Part shown: positions 17,367 to 29,930 of the stretch, piece by piece
How positions within the stretch are numbered: the first letter of the stretch is position 1
Layout: every line of letters starts with the position of its first letter
Assembly: GCF_001423295.1 (NCBI RefSeq)
Contig: NZ_LMNG01000011.1
Location: forward strand, 34,599-95,323
Reading direction: 5' to 3'
Length of the DNA: 60,725 nt
DNA from: Methylobacterium sp. Leaf112
GTDB lineage: Bacteria; Pseudomonadota; Alphaproteobacteria; Rhizobiales; Beijerinckiaceae
Notes under the pieces: model-generated
The model's input: the letters and a program-made list of their open reading frames with translations, nothing else
Told to the model about the DNA's origin: nothing
Database searches by the model: none
Made by a program: the position numbers and the translations under genes

Positions 17367-20150
17367 TCATAGATCCCGCGCCGCCTTCAGCCGGTACAGC
17401 GCCTCCAAGGCCTCGCGCGGGGTGAGCGCATCGGGGTCGATGTCGTCGAGCACGCGGCGCAGGCCATCCTCGCATTCCGGGGGGGCTTCCTCCAGCGGCG
17501 GCGGCGAGAGGGCGGCGAACAGCGGCAGGTCGTCGATGCGCGGGCGCGTCGGGCGCTCGCGCTCGGACTTCTCCAGGTTCTTCAGGATGGCGCCCGCCCG
17601 CGCGATCACCCCCGGCGGCAACCCGGCGAGGCGCGCGACCTGGAGCCCGTAGGAGCGGTCGGCCACACCCGGCACCACCTCGTGCAGGAACACCACGGTG
17701 CCCCGGTGCTCGGCGACCTTAAGGGTGGCGTTGTCGAGGTGCGACAGGCGCTGGCCCAGAGCGGTCAACTCGTGGAAATGGGTGGCGAACAGGGCGCGGC
17801 AGGCGTTCTTCTCGTGCAGGTGTTCGAGGCAGGCCCACGCGATGGAGAGGCCGTCGAAGGTCGCGGTGCCGCGCCCGATCTCGTCGAGGATCACCAGGGA
17901 GCGCCGGGTCGCCTGGTTCAGGATGGCGGCGGTCTCCACCATCTCGACCATGAAGGTCGATTGCCCGCGCGCCAGGTCGTCGGCCGCCCCGACGCGGGAG
18001 AACAGCCGGTCGACGAGGCCGAGCTGGGCGCTCGCCGCCGGCACGAAGGCGCCGATCTGCGCCAGCACGGCGATGAGGGCGTTCTGGCGCAGGAAGGTCG
18101 ACTTGCCGCCCATGTTCGGGCCGGTGATGAGGCGGATGCGGCCGCGCCCCTCCCCCGACAGGTCGCAGTCGTTGGCGATGAACGGCTCGCCGGAGAGCCT
18201 GAGCGCCGCCTCGACCACGGGGTGGCGCCCGCCCGTGACGGAAAAGCCGTAGCCGTCGTCCACCACCGGGCGGCGCCAGTCGCGCTCCACGGCGAGGTCG
18301 GCGTGGGAGGCGGACACATCGAGGGCGGCCAGGGCCTCGGCCACGGACGCGATGGCGGCGGCCTGGGCGAGGGTCTCGCCCGACAGCGCGTCGAACACCG
18401 CCGTTTCGAGCCGCAGGGCCCGGTCGGAGGCGCCGGAGATGCGGCCTTCGAGGTCGCCGAGCTCGACGCTGGTGAAGCGCATGGCATCCACCATGGTCTG
18501 GCGGTGGATGAATGTCTCGCGCATCGCGCCCTTGAGGCAGCCCTCGCCCACCGCCTGCGGCACCTCGATGTAGTAGCCGAGCATGTTGTTGTGCTTGATC
18601 CGCAGGGTCCGGCAGCCGGTCTCCTCGGCGTAGCGCGCCTGCAGGGCCGCGATGACCTTTCGCGAGTCCTGGCCGAGCACCCGGGCCTCGTCGATCTCCG
18701 GCGAGTACCCTTCGCGGACGAAGCCGCCATCCGCGCGCTTGAGCGGCAGGTCGTCGGCCAGCGCCGCGGCGAGGTGCGCCACGAGGCCGGCATCGACCTG
18801 GGACAGCCCGGTTCCGAGGGCGGCGAGGTCGTCCGGCAGACCGTCGAGGGCGGCGAGGTGCGCGGCCAGGCCCTTCGCGGCGTCGAGGCCGTCGCGGAGC
18901 GCCGCGAGATCGCGCGGGCCGCCGCGCCCGAGGCCGAGGCGCGACAGGGCGCGGGCGAGGTCCGGCGCCCGCGCCAGGATCTCGCGGAACGTTTTTCGCG
19001 AGACGCCCTGCTCGCAGAGCCAGGCGACGGCGGCGTGGCGGCGGCGAATGGCGGCGAGGTCCGTGAGGGGACCGGCGAGGTGCTCGGCCAGCAGCCGCGC
19101 GCCGCTCGCCGAGACCGTGCGGTCGATGGCGTCGAGCAGGCTGCCCCGGCGCTCGCCCGACAGCGTGCGGGTGAGTTCGAGATTGGCCCGGGTCGACGCG
19201 TCGATGGCGAGGGTGGCGCCGCAGGCCTCGCGGGTCGGGGGCGACAGGGTCGGGCGCGCGCCGATCTGGGTGCGCTCGATGTAGAGCAGGGCCGCGCCCG
19301 CCGCCGCGAGCTCGGCCCGGCCGAACTGGCCGAATCCCTCCAGCGTCGAGACACCGAACTGCGCCTTGATCCGTCGCTCGGCACCGGCCGGCTCCAGCTC
19401 CGCCTGGGCCAGCGGCGTAACGGGAGCGGGAATCTCGCGCCACAGGCGGGCCAGCGCCGGATCGGCGTGGATGGTCTCCGACAGGACGATCTCGCGCGGC
19501 TCGTGCCGGGCGATGGCCGAGGCGAGTTCCGACGCCGGCACTTCGCTCACGGCGAAGCGCCCCGTCGAGATGTCGAGGGCGGCGAGCCCGTAGGTGTACG
19601 CGGCCTGATCCTTGGCGGACTCCGATTTGGCGGCCCCGCCCTTGTTGCGGCCGATGGCGAGCAGGACGTTGGCGCGGGCCGGATCCAGGAGGCGGTCCTC
19701 CGTGATGGTGCCGGGGGTGACGAGGCGCACCACCTCGCGCCGGACGACGGATTTGGGCCCGCGCTTCTTCGCCTCCGCCGGATCCTCGGTCTGTGCGCAG
19801 ACGGCGACGCGGTGTCCCAGCGCGATGAGGCGGCTGAGGTAGTCGTCGGAGCGCTCCACCGGCACGCCGCACATGGGGATGTCGGCCCCGCCGTGCTTGC
19901 CGCGCTTCGTCAGGACGATCCCCAGGGCCCGGGACGCGATCTCGGCGTCCTCGAAGAACAACTCGTAGAAATCCCCCATCCGGTAGAACAGCAGGCAGTC
20001 GGTGTTGGCGGCCTTGATCTCGATGTACTGCGCCATCATCGGCGTCGCGCCGGCGGTGTCGAGGACCGCCGCGCTGGTGGTGTAGTCCGACGGGGCGGAG
20101 CCGGTCTTCGGCATCGAACGGGCGGGGCGCTGCTGCATGGCCTGTGACAT
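17367..20150 (-). CDS. mutS: DNA mismatch repair protein MutS
   Basis: 927 residues, in the MutS range with a 30-residue N-terminal extension. It recognises mispairs and starts methyl-independent or strand-directed repair with MutL. Seen: [18 protein letters not shown] with the mismatch-inserting Phe61-Tyr62-Glu63, the connector region, the lever/clamp helices, and a C-terminal ATPase with Walker [11 protein letters not shown] (about residue 676), [12 protein letters not shown], Walker [18 protein letters not shown], and ATHFHEL. The C-terminal tail ([20 protein letters not shown]) is the dimerisation helix-loop-helix. It is monocistronic here. Confidence 0.97.
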   Translation of the reverse strand: MSQAMQQRPARSMPKTGSAPSDYTTSAAVLDTAGATPMMAQYIEIKAANTDCLLFYRMGDFYELFFEDAEIASRALGIVLTKRGKHGGADIPMCGVPVERSDDYLSRLIALGHRVAVCAQTEDPAEAKKRGPKSVVRREVVRLVTPGTITEDRLLDPARANVLLAIGRNKGGAAKSESAKDQAAYTYGLAALDISTGRFAVSEVPASELASAIARHEPREIVLSETIHADPALARLWREIPAPVTPLAQAELEPAGAERRIKAQFGVSTLEGFGQFGRAELAAAGAALLYIERTQIGARPTLSPPTREACGATLAIDASTRANLELTRTLSGERRGSLLDAIDRTVSASGARLLAEHLAGPLTDLAAIRRRHAAVAWLCEQGVSRKTFREILARAPDLARALSRLGLGRGGPRDLAALRDGLDAAKGLAAHLAALDGLPDDLAALGTGLSQVDAGLVAHLAAALADDLPLKRADGGFVREGYSPEIDEARVLGQDSRKVIAALQARYAEETGCRTLRIKHNNMLGYYIEVPQAVGEGCLKGAMRETFIHRQTMVDAMRFTSVELGDLEGRISGASDRALRLETAVFDALSGETLAQAAAIASVAEALAALDVSASHADLAVERDWRRPVVDDGYGFSVTGGRHPVVEAALRLSGEPFIANDCDLSGEGRGRIRLITGPNMGGKSTFLRQNALIAVLAQIGAFVPAASAQLGLVDRLFSRVGAADDLARGQSTFMVEMVETAAILNQATRRSLVILDEIGRGTATFDGLSIAWACLEHLHEKNACRALFATHFHELTALGQRLSHLDNATLKVAEHRGTVVFLHEVVPGVADRSYGLQVARLAGLPPGVIARAGAILKNLEKSERERPTRPRIDDLPLFAALSPPPLEEAPPECEDGLRRVLDDIDPDALTPREALEALYRLKAARDL

Positions 20151-20257
20151 GGCGCCAGCCTAGCAGACCCGGGCGTTCCTGATCAGCGCGGCCCGTCGCA
20201 TCGGCTGGGGAGAAGCGCCGAACTCGGGCCGTTGCGCGCGACAGGTACGGCCCAACG

Positions 20258-20285
20258 AAAAAAGGCCGGCGCTCGCGCACCGGCC
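20258..20285 (-). terminator. Intrinsic terminator of the third small secreted gene
   Basis: On the minus strand GGCCGG, a ten-base loop and CCGGCC are followed by six T at 20263-20258. It lies 40 bases beyond the stop of the 20325-20627 gene. The stem and A/T tract closely resemble the terminator at 3102-3131. Confidence 0.8.
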
Positions 20286-20324
20286 CTTCTGTCCGACCGG
20301 ATCGGTCGGCGGTGTTCGGGGCGC

Positions 20325-20627
20325 TCAGTAGCGCGGGCCGCCCGTGGTCTGACCCTTCTGCTGCATGAAGCCCGGCTGCTGCGGGTTGCGCGCGTTCGGG
20401 TTGCTGCTCATGCGCGAGGCCGGACGGCGGTGCATCCGGTGACCATGGCCCATGCCGCGGTAGCGCATGCCCTGGTAGTGGCGGTGACGGCTCGCGACCT
20501 GCTCCACCGACTGGTCGCCGGCGACGATCGGGGCGCCGACCGGCATGGCCGGGGCAGCGGAGGCGGCGGTCATTCCGAAGGCGCCGAGCAGGGTGCTGGC
20601 AGCGAGTGCGATGGCGATCTTGGTCAT
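20325..20627 (-). CDS. Small secreted histidine/methionine/arginine-rich protein
   Basis: 100 residues with a signal peptide MTKIAIALAASTLLGAFGMT ending in ASA-A. The mature part holds a basic, His- and Met-rich centre (SRHRHYQGMRYRGMGHGHRMHRRP, here noted from residue 46 to about 69) and an Asn/Gln/Gly-rich tail that ends QTTGGPRY. This composition could bind metal or nucleic acid, but I recognise no family. The GGP end and the type of terminator recall the two GNVGQPER proteins at 2.4-3.5 kb. It is monocistronic, with a long AT-richer gap upstream. Confidence 0.7.
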   Translation of the reverse strand: MTKIAIALAASTLLGAFGMTAASAAPAMPVGAPIVAGDQSVEQVASRHRHYQGMRYRGMGHGHRMHRRPASRMSSNPNARNPQQPGFMQQKGQTTGGPRY

Positions 20628-21275
20628 TCGGTTCGTCTTTCGTCCATGCGCCGGGTGGGCGTCGGGGCATAAAGTCGCCGCTCAAGATTCCGTTCCGCGG
20701 AAACGTCGCAATAAACGACGGCAACGGCCTGAAACGACTGACATTTTCGTTAAGCTGAACGGGATTAAGCCGGCCTGTCCGGACCGATGTGCCGAAACGA
20801 GCGACGCGGCACCGTGCCGCGAACGGCCCGCCGCGCCGACGGACTTCGGCCGATCTGCGATTCGACGATGCAAGTCCCGATCAGGATCGCATGCAGATCG
20901 AGCGATGTCGAAACGGGTCCAAACGACTTCGCGTCTTCGCTCGGGGCTTCAATAACAATGACCGAACAATATCTACGTCACTGCGCAGGAACGATCAGGT
21001 CCAATATTTCGACAAATACGCAAGTCTTTCAAATCTGTGCAAAAAATTGTGATTGAGGGCGGGATATTTTTCGTTCCAACTCCAGCAATAGACCGAATTA
21101 TTACTGTCTATCAGACCCGCCGAAGAGTCCGGTTGTTGGACCCGTCACGGCGGATCGGACGCCGGATCATACGATCTTAAAGAGTTTCCTCCTACGGTCG
21201 ATCCAAGCCGGGGCTCCGATGCGGCGGGCGTTTCGTCCCTCCACCGAACCCGCGATCACGCTTCGGACGCTTGCC
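20628..21275. promoter_or_regulatory. Long divergent intergenic region before the chemoreceptor
   Basis: About 650 bases with no credible gene (a short extension of the chemoreceptor from ATG 21219 is possible). The stretch 20990-21130 is markedly AT-rich for this genome, with runs such as CAAAAAATTGTGATT and GGATATTTTTCG, which fits promoter and regulator-binding DNA serving the divergent small secreted protein and the chemoreceptor. I cannot name a factor or a transcript in it. Confidence 0.35.
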
Positions 21276-22943
21276 ATGCTCACAACGATTCAAGGCCGCC
21301 TCGTCACGCTTCTCACGGTGATGGGCCTGCTCCTGCTCGGGGCGACGGCGATGGGCAACCTCGCCCTGCATTGGAGCCAGCAGAGCTTTCGCTCGGTCTT
21401 CGACGATCGCGTCGTCTGCCTGCGGCAGTTCAGCCTGATCCGGGACGCCTACGACGACCTCGTCGTCGCTTCGCGCGAGGCGAGGGACGGGCTCATCGCC
21501 GCTCCGGCCGCCAAGGCGCGGATCGAACGGGATCTGGCGAGCATCCGTACCCAGGCCTCGGCCTACCTGGCGACCTACCTGGCACCCGACGAGAAGCCCC
21601 TCGCGTCGGCCCTGCAGGACCGGATCGCCGGCAACGAGACCGTCGTCGCCGAACTCCTCCGGCGCATCACCGGTGGCGCGCAAGGGGAACTCGCCACCGC
21701 CCACGCGACCCTGCTGGCGAACGTGGAAGCCACGAACCAGACGCTCGCGGCACTGACGGCGTTCCAGGTCCGGGAGGCGGAAGCCGAGTACGGTCGCGCC
21801 ACGGCGCTCTCGGGCTGGTCGCGCCTGGCCTTGCTCACCGCTTTGGCCCTCGCGGCCGTTGCCATCGCGTACGGCGTCTACACGGTTCTGGTCCAGGTCT
21901 CCCGCCCCTTGCACCGCATGACCGGCACCATGGCGCGCCTCGCCGGGGGCGACCTCACCGCCGCCATCGACGGAGCCGACCGCCGGGACGAGATCGGCGC
22001 CATGGCCAAGGCCGTGGGCGTGTTCAAGCAGGCGCTCATCGCCAAGCTCGACGCGGACCGCGCGGCCGAGGTCGAGAATGCCGCCAAGATGCGCCGCACC
22101 CGGGTACTCGACGAGGCGACGCAGGCGTTCCGCAACCAAATCACCCAGCTGACCCAAGGCCTGTCCTCCGCCGCCACCGAGATGGAGGCCACCGCCCAGG
22201 CCATGAGCCGCACGGCGGACGAGGCCGCCGGCCAGTCCCTGAGCGTCGCCTCCGCGGCCGAACAGACCTCCGCGAACGTCCAGACCGTGGCGGCCGCGAG
22301 CGAGGAGATGTCGGCGTCCATCGGCGAGATCACCGTTCAGGTCGCGCGCTCCAGCGACATGGCGGAGCGCGCGGCGGCGGATGCGGCCGCCACCAGCACC
22401 ATCGTGCTCGGCCTCGCGGAGGGGGCCGAGAAGATCGGCGCCGTCGTCGGACTGATCTCCGGCATCGCGGCGCAGACGAACCTGCTCGCCCTCAACGCCA
22501 CCATCGAGGCGGCGCGGGCCGGCGAGGCCGGCCGGGGCTTCGCCGTCGTCGCCGGCGAGGTCAAGGAACTGGCGGCGCAGACCGCGCGGGCGACGGAGAC
22601 GATCTCCGTCCAGGTCACCACCATCCAGGGCGAGACCCGACAGGCCGTCGCCGCCATCCGGGCCATCGAGGCGACCATCGTCGAATTGCGCAGCATCGCC
22701 GTCGGCGTCGCGGCGGCCATGGAGGAGCAGGGCGCGGCCACCCAGGAAATCGTCCGCAACGTGACCCAGGCCGCGCAGGGCACGCAATCCGTCACCGTCA
22801 GCATCGGCGGCGTCACCCGGGCGGCGGCGGAGACAGGTGCGGCGGCCTCTCAGGTCCTGGCCGCGGCCTCGGACCTGTCCCGCCAGTCCGAGCGGTTGAG
22901 CGGCGAAGTCTCGGGCTTCCTCGAGACCGTCCAGGCCGCCTGA
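21276..22943 (+). CDS. Methyl-accepting chemotaxis protein
   Basis: 555 residues from ATG 21276 (ATG 21219 would add 19). First membrane helix [19 protein letters not shown], a helical-bundle periplasmic sensor of about 160 residues, second helix [24 protein letters not shown] domain with [18 protein letters not shown], and a long cytoplasmic coiled coil. The hairpin tip [20 protein letters not shown] with [19 protein letters not shown] is the CheA/CheW contact region. It would sense an extracellular ligand and control flagellar bias; the ligand is unknown. No CheB/CheR-binding pentapeptide at the C terminus (ends VQAA). No other che gene is nearby. Confidence 0.92.
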   Translation: MLTTIQGRLVTLLTVMGLLLLGATAMGNLALHWSQQSFRSVFDDRVVCLRQFSLIRDAYDDLVVASREARDGLIAAPAAKARIERDLASIRTQASAYLATYLAPDEKPLASALQDRIAGNETVVAELLRRITGGAQGELATAHATLLANVEATNQTLAALTAFQVREAEAEYGRATALSGWSRLALLTALALAAVAIAYGVYTVLVQVSRPLHRMTGTMARLAGGDLTAAIDGADRRDEIGAMAKAVGVFKQALIAKLDADRAAEVENAAKMRRTRVLDEATQAFRNQITQLTQGLSSAATEMEATAQAMSRTADEAAGQSLSVASAAEQTSANVQTVAAASEEMSASIGEITVQVARSSDMAERAAADAAATSTIVLGLAEGAEKIGAVVGLISGIAAQTNLLALNATIEAARAGEAGRGFAVVAGEVKELAAQTARATETISVQVTTIQGETRQAVAAIRAIEATIVELRSIAVGVAAAMEEQGAATQEIVRNVTQAAQGTQSVTVSIGGVTRAAAETGAAASQVLAAASDLSRQSERLSGEVSGFLETVQAA

Positions 22944-23040
22944 GGCGCGCCGCGCAGGCATTGCGGCCGGCCCCGCTTGCGGCCGCGGCCGGTTCGCGGC
23001 ACCAGGGCAGCCGATGCAACCTGCGCGCCCTCGCACCGAT

Positions 23041-25515
23041 ATGTCCTTCGCGGTTCTGCCCATCGAGGCGGTCCTGCCCGCCCTCGCGGCGGCGCTGGCT
23101 TCCCGCGCCTCGTGCGTGCTCGTGGCCCCGCCCGGCGCCGGCAAGACCACCCGCGTCCCCCTCGCGCTCCTCGACGCCCCATGGCTCGCGGGCCGAAAGA
23201 TCATCCTGCTGGAGCCGCGCCGCCTCGCCGCCCGGGGCGCGGCCGAACGAATGGCGCGCACCCTCGGCGAGCGCGTCGGCGACACCATCGGCCTGCGCGT
23301 GCGCCTCGGCTCGAAGATCTCCGCCCGCACCCGCATCGAGGTGGTCACCGAGGGCGTCTTCACCCGGATGATCCTCGACGATCCAGGACTCTCAGGGATC
23401 GGCGCCGTGCTGTTCGACGAGTTCCACGAGCGCTCCCTCGACGCCGATCTCGGCCTGGCCCTGGCGCTCGATGCCCAGGGCGCCCTGCGCGAGGATCTGC
23501 GCATCCTCGTGATGTCGGCGACCCTCGACGGCGCGCGGGTGGCGCGGCTCTTGTCCGACGCGCCCGTGATCGAATCGGAGGGGCGCGCCTTTCCCGTCGA
23601 CACCCGCCACGTCGAGCGTGACCCCAACCGGCGCATCGAGGAGGTGATGGCCGACACGGTGCTGCGGGCCCTGCGCGCCGATCCGGGCTCCGTCCTCGCG
23701 TTCCTCCCGGGCCAGGGCGAGATCCGCCGGGTCGCGACCCTCCTGGCCGACCGGGTCGGGGAGGACACCGACATCGCCCCCCTGTACGGCGCCCTGACGC
23801 CGGCCGAGCAGGACCGCGCCATCGCCCCCGCGGCACCGGGGCGGCGCAAAGTGGTGCTCGCCACCAGCATCGCCGAGACCTCCCTCACCATCGAGGGCGT
23901 ACGCATCGTCGTGGATTCCGGCCTGTCGCGGGTGCCGGTCTACGAGCCCGGCCTCGGGCTGACCCGCCTCGTCACCGCCCGGGCCTCGCGCGCTTCCGTC
24001 GACCAGCGCCGGGGCCGCGCCGGCCGCACGGAACCGGGCGTGTGCCACCGCCTGTGGTCGGAGGCCGCGACCAACGCCCTCGAGCCGTTCGGACGCCCCG
24101 AGATCCTGGCCGCCGACCTCGCGGGCCTGCTCCTCGATTGCGCCGCCTGGGGTGTCGCCGACCCGACCACCCTCGGCTTCCTCGACACGCCGCCCGCCCC
24201 GGCACTGGCGGAAGCCCGCGCCATGCTCTCCGACCTCGCCGCCCTCGACGGCGATGGCCGCCTCACCCCCATGGGGCAGGCGCTCCGTGCCCTCCCCCTG
24301 CCCCCGCGCCTCGCCCGGATGGTGGTGGCGGCCGCCGCCCACGGACGGGCGCGCGAGGCGGCCGACCTCGCCGCCGTGCTGGTGGAGCGCGGGCTCGGCG
24401 GCGACGCCGTCGATCTGGGCGACCGGGTCGAGCGCTACGGCCGGGATCGCGGGCCCCGCGCCGGGGACATGCGCCGCCTCGCCCAAGGCTGGGCGAAGCA
24501 GGCCGGGACCTTCGCCGCCGAGGCCACGACCGCCTCCGCCGTCGATTTCTCCGAGCCCGGCCCCCTCCTGGCGCTGGCCTATCCCGACCGGGTGGCGCGG
24601 GCGCGGGGCCGCGACGGCGAGTTCGTCATGGCCAACGGCCGCGCCGGACGCCTCGATCCCGCCCTGGCGCTCGCCCGCGCACCGTTCCTCGTCGTGGCCG
24701 ACATCACCGGCACCGCCGCGCAAAGCCGCATCCTCGCCGCCGCCCCCATCGGCCTCGACGCCCTCGAGGCGCTGTTCCCCGAGCGCATCGCCAGCACCGA
24801 TCAGGTCACCTTCGACCGGAGCGCGCGCGCCCTGCGCGCCCGGGGGCTCCGGCGCCTCGGCACGCTGGTGCTGGGCGAGCGCATCCGGCCGGTGCCCCCC
24901 GATGAAGAATCCGCTGCCATCCTGGCCCGGGGTGTGGCCGAACTCGGGCTCGCCGCCTTGCCCTGGACGCCGGCCCTGTCGCAATGGCTCGCCCGCCTGC
25001 GCTTCCTGCGCGCGGCCGATTCAGCCTGGCCCGACCTGTCGGACGAGGCCCTCACGGCAACCATCGAGGCGTGGCTCGCGCCCGAGATCGTCGGGCGCCT
25101 CGGAGTCGATGCGATCACTCCGGACGATCTTGGCCGGGCGCTGCACGCTCTGCTGCCGTGGGACCTGCGCGCCCGCCTCGACACGGAAGCCCCGACCCAT
25201 GTCGCGGTGCCGACGGGCTCGCGCATCGCCCTCGACTACGACGCCGAGGGCGGCCCGGTCCTGGCGGTGCGGGTGCAGGAGCTGTTCGGCCTGGAGCGCC
25301 ACCCGTCCATCGCGGGCGGGCGCATTCCCCTGGTGCTGCACCTGCTCTCGCCGGCCTCGCGGCCGATCCAGATCACACGGGACCTGCCGGGCTTCTGGCG
25401 CGGCTCGTGGAGCGCCGTGCGCGCCGAGATGCGCGGGCGCTATCCCCGCCACCCCTGGCCGGAGGACCCCGTGGCCGAGCCGCCGACCCGGCGGGTGAAG
25501 CCGCGCGGCACATGA
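23041..25515 (+). CDS. hrpB: ATP-dependent helicase HrpB
   Basis: 824 residues from ATG 23041 (an in-frame ATG at 23014 is less likely). Superfamily 2 DEAH/RHA helicase: Walker A VAPPGAGKTTRVP (28-40), LLEPRRLAARGAA, the DEFH variant of motif II in LFDEFHERSLDADLG, motif III MSATLDG, then ATSIAETSLTIEGV and DQRRGRAGRTEPG (motif VI). The HrpB-specific C-terminal domain ends with TRDLPGFWRGSW and RGRYPRHPWPEDP. HrpB is a probable RNA helicase of unclear role in most bacteria. The DUF805 gene overlaps its stop by four bases. Confidence 0.95.
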   Translation: MSFAVLPIEAVLPALAAALASRASCVLVAPPGAGKTTRVPLALLDAPWLAGRKIILLEPRRLAARGAAERMARTLGERVGDTIGLRVRLGSKISARTRIEVVTEGVFTRMILDDPGLSGIGAVLFDEFHERSLDADLGLALALDAQGALREDLRILVMSATLDGARVARLLSDAPVIESEGRAFPVDTRHVERDPNRRIEEVMADTVLRALRADPGSVLAFLPGQGEIRRVATLLADRVGEDTDIAPLYGALTPAEQDRAIAPAAPGRRKVVLATSIAETSLTIEGVRIVVDSGLSRVPVYEPGLGLTRLVTARASRASVDQRRGRAGRTEPGVCHRLWSEAATNALEPFGRPEILAADLAGLLLDCAAWGVADPTTLGFLDTPPAPALAEARAMLSDLAALDGDGRLTPMGQALRALPLPPRLARMVVAAAAHGRAREAADLAAVLVERGLGGDAVDLGDRVERYGRDRGPRAGDMRRLAQGWAKQAGTFAAEATTASAVDFSEPGPLLALAYPDRVARARGRDGEFVMANGRAGRLDPALALARAPFLVVADITGTAAQSRILAAAPIGLDALEALFPERIASTDQVTFDRSARALRARGLRRLGTLVLGERIRPVPPDEESAAILARGVAELGLAALPWTPALSQWLARLRFLRAADSAWPDLSDEALTATIEAWLAPEIVGRLGVDAITPDDLGRALHALLPWDLRARLDTEAPTHVAVPTGSRIALDYDAEGGPVLAVRVQELFGLERHPSIAGGRIPLVLHLLSPASRPIQITRDLPGFWRGSWSAVRAEMRGRYPRHPWPEDPVAEPPTRRVKPRGT

Positions 25516-25952
25516 GGTTCTTCGGAATTCTCGCGCGTGCCTTCGATCCGCGCGGCCGCATGTCGGCGGGCGCTTACCGGCGCGTCTTCGTCCGGACGAT
25601 CCTGTACGGGGCGGGCCTGCTTTGCCTCGCCATCTGGCTCGCCGGCCTCGGGGGCCGTGCGGCGGCGATCCTCACGGCGGCCACACTGCCCGTCGTCGGC
25701 CTCGCCATGCTCGCCGCCACCGCCCGGCGCCTGCACGACCGCGACCGTTCCGCCGGGTGGCTCGTCCCCTGGGGCCTCGCCCAGGCCGTCGGCTTCGCCC
25801 CCCTCAACCGGATGGTCGACACCACCCCGCTCCTCGTCATCGCCCTGCTGCTGGCGATGCTCGGATTCTCGGCCTGGTTTTTCGTCGAGACGCTCATGCG
25901 GCGCGGCTCCTCCGGCGCCAACCGCTTCGGGCCGCCGGACGATGCGGGTTAG
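25512..25952 (+). CDS. DUF805 family membrane protein
   Basis: 146 residues beginning at ATG 25512 within the hrpB stop (ATGA overlap), so translationally coupled. N-terminal FDPRGRMSAGAYRRVF, four hydrophobic helices, the signature ARRLHDRDRSAGWL (71-84), and a C-terminal GANRFGPPDD motif are diagnostic of DUF805. Function of the family is unknown; it sits in the inner membrane. Coupling to a helicase gene is probably a matter of gene order and not a shared pathway. Confidence 0.88.
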   Translation: MRFFGILARAFDPRGRMSAGAYRRVFVRTILYGAGLLCLAIWLAGLGGRAAAILTAATLPVVGLAMLAATARRLHDRDRSAGWLVPWGLAQAVGFAPLNRMVDTTPLLVIALLLAMLGFSAWFFVETLMRRGSSGANRFGPPDDAG

Positions 25953-26063
25953 GGCGCAAGCTGAGGGTCTCACCCCCCTACGCGGTGCGCGTAGGGTGAC
26001 GGAACGCGGGCGCTCGTTTTTCGCGAGCGACGGCATTCCCCCTATCTCGCGGGCAGCGCGGGT

Positions 26064-26084
26064 CCCCTCCCCTTTCTGGAGGGG
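26064..26084. repeat. Pyrimidine/purine hairpin in an intergenic repeat-like stretch
   Basis: CCCCTCC (26064-26070), a seven-base loop and GGAGGGG (26078-26084) form a small hairpin in the 279-base gap after the DUF805 gene. The surroundings resemble the gap at 30040-30080, with a similar hairpin and a following CCG-TCA context, so both may be copies of a dispersed intergenic repeat. Confidence 0.35.
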
Positions 26085-26231
26085 GAGTCCGGTCACGTCC
26101 CTTTCAGACGCCTCGCGGCGTGCGAAATCCAATGGTAGGCGGATGCGTGACCGAGGTAGCCTGGACGTGATGAGAGGACGCCAAGCCGTGACGAGGGGGC
26201 CGATCGTAGGCGGCTCACTGCCTGCGCCTCT

Positions 26232-26753
26232 TCAAGCAGTCCCGCCCAGCACGGCGCCGAGATAGACCTCCTCGACCTCGCAGAACGGCACCCCGTCCGG
26301 CGTCGCGAGGAGCGCCGCGATGGAGAACAGCGGCGCCGCGGCGGACGGCGGCGCGGCGGCGGCGTAGAGGGTACGGACCGCCAGGGTCCGGCGCATCGGC
26401 GCCAGGGCGTGGACCACCCGCCCGAACGGCACGTCCGTCTCCGCCAGGGCGTGGTTCATCGCCGGGGTCAGCCGGGCCGCGACGTACCAGTTGTCGGCGA
26501 TCGAGAGCACGTGCGGGCCGCAGACGAGGCGCACCCGGCGATGGCGCGAGGGCGCGTCACCCGTCAGGGCGAGGCGGTGGCGCTGCGCGTCCGTGGGAGC
26601 GGTCTCGGGTCCGGGCAGGCGCTCCGCTCTGAGTTCGGCCCGCGACAGGCCACGGGCGGCGCACCACGCTTCAAGCACGGCGGTGGCGCTGGGTCCGGCG
26701 CGGAGGCGTTCGGTGAGGGTGGCGATCAGCGCAACGTGTGCCGGCAGCGTCAT
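26232..26753 (-). CDS. Chorismate-lyase-like (UbiC-fold) hypothetical protein
   Basis: 173 residues from ATG 26753. It begins with a helical region containing LEAWCAARGL. The C-terminal half carries RRVRLVCGPHVLSIADNWYV, then TPAMNHALAETDVPFGRVV, and ends with FCEVEEVYLGAVL. Order and character match a conserved alphaproteobacterial family with a predicted chorismate-lyase/UTRA fold: a binding-pocket arginine in VRLVCG, an ADNWYV strand, and a final Glu in CEVEE. I cannot claim lyase activity. No ubiquinone gene is adjacent. It ends 279 bases from the convergent DUF805 gene. Confidence 0.6.
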   Translation of the reverse strand: MTLPAHVALIATLTERLRAGPSATAVLEAWCAARGLSRAELRAERLPGPETAPTDAQRHRLALTGDAPSRHRRVRLVCGPHVLSIADNWYVAARLTPAMNHALAETDVPFGRVVHALAPMRRTLAVRTLYAAAAPPSAAAPLFSIAALLATPDGVPFCEVEEVYLGAVLGGTA

Positions 26754-26903
26754 GAACGGGGGCGGCTCGGCATGGAACTCAATCGGGGCGATGCGGTGCC
26801 GGGGGCGGATCGCCCGGCTCACACCCGTGCCGTCCCGTCACGGCCGAACCGAAGACGCACATGACTCCGATGGAAAAAGCTGGCTGACGACGGACCGGAC
26901 TGG

Positions 26904-26976
26904 TGGAGCCTAACGGGATCGAACCGATGACCTCTTCCATGCCATGGAAGCGCTCTCCCAGCTGAGCTAAGGCCCC
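26904..26976 (-). tRNA. tRNA-Ala (anticodon GGC), copy 1
   Basis: 73 bases forming a cloverleaf on the minus strand: acceptor GGGGCCT/AGGCTCC, D-arm GCTC/GAGC, anticodon stem CTTCC/GGAAG around loop ATGGCAT (anticodon GGC, reads GCC and GCU), and T-loop TTCGATC. The CCA end is not encoded. The T-stem ATCGG/CCGTT has one T-T mismatch. Identical to copy 2, which lies 51 bases away. Confidence 0.95.
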
Positions 26977-27027
26977 ACATCGTCTAGTCTGGTCGTCCGG
27001 GTTCAGGTTCATGGGAAACCTGATTGG

Positions 27028-27100
27028 TGGAGCCTAACGGGATCGAACCGATGACCTCTTCCATGCCATGGAAGCGCTCTCCCAGCTGAGCTAAGGCCCC
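27028..27100 (-). tRNA. tRNA-Ala (anticodon GGC), copy 2
   Basis: Same 73-base cloverleaf as copy 1, including the GGC anticodon and the T-stem mismatch, and no encoded CCA. It is first in transcription order, so the pair was probably made by tandem duplication and is likely transcribed together. GCC is a very frequent codon in these GC-rich genes, which gives a reason to keep two copies. Confidence 0.95.
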
Positions 27101-27266
27101 ACTTTGGTGCCACCGAACCCAACCCTGCGGTTGGTTTCGTGGGCGTTTCGACCGGCCTCCGCGGTGGCGGCCGGCGATGGCGGTTCTATATTCGGCCCCC
27201 GCTTGGGCCTCAACCCCCTTTCTCGCCGGCCGGCAAAGTTTTTTCCCGGCCGGTGCAGAAGTGGGG

Positions 27267-27659
27267 TCAGCTCTCTTCGTCGTTCTCGATGTCGCCGTCG
27301 ATGAGATCGGCCACGTCGTCGTCGCCGGCATCCTCCTCCTCGAGGAAGGTGTCGTCGCTGTCCGCCGAATCGGAATCGCTGTCGTCCGTGGTGGTGTCGG
27401 TGTCTTCCTCGGCCGCCTCGACCTCGTCGAGGGAGACGATCTCGGGACCGCCCTTCTCGGCGTCGGTGTCCTCGTCGTCATCCGCCGGCACGGCGGCGGC
27501 GCGGGCGGCGAGCGCCGGGGCGGCGACGCGGCTGCTGGAGGCGATGGCCTGATAGATCGTCCCGCATTTCGGGCAGGTCGCCGGATCCTTATCGAGGTCG
27601 TAGAACTTGGCGCCGCAGCTCATGCATTGACGCTTCAAGCCGAGTTCCGGTCTGGCCAC
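27267..27659 (-). CDS. TIGR02300 family zinc-ribbon protein with acidic tail
   Basis: 130 residues starting at ATG 27659. The N-terminal part ARPELGLKRQCMSCGAKFYD then CPKCGTIYQ contains two CxxC pairs (near 12-15 and 29-32), a zinc ribbon, and is the signature of TIGR02300. The remaining 75 residues are extremely acidic (runs of Asp, Glu, Ser, Thr) and probably disordered. Function is unknown. It is divergent from aroA, the usual arrangement in this group of bacteria. Confidence 0.92.
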   Translation of the reverse strand: MARPELGLKRQCMSCGAKFYDLDKDPATCPKCGTIYQAIASSSRVAAPALAARAAAVPADDDEDTDAEKGGPEIVSLDEVEAAEEDTDTTTDDSDSDSADSDDTFLEEEDAGDDDVADLIDGDIENDEES

Positions 27660-27702
27660 GGGCGAACCTCTAGATACACTTTTCGGGGAGGGGCCCCGTT
27701 AG

Positions 27703-29930
<2,228 letters not shown>

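Noticed and set aside
17682..20147. Very long open frame antisense to mutS (over 800 codons)
   Set aside because: It mirrors the codon structure of mutS; GC-rich third positions remove stops on the opposite strand. The product is rich in Gly, Arg, Ala and His without domains.
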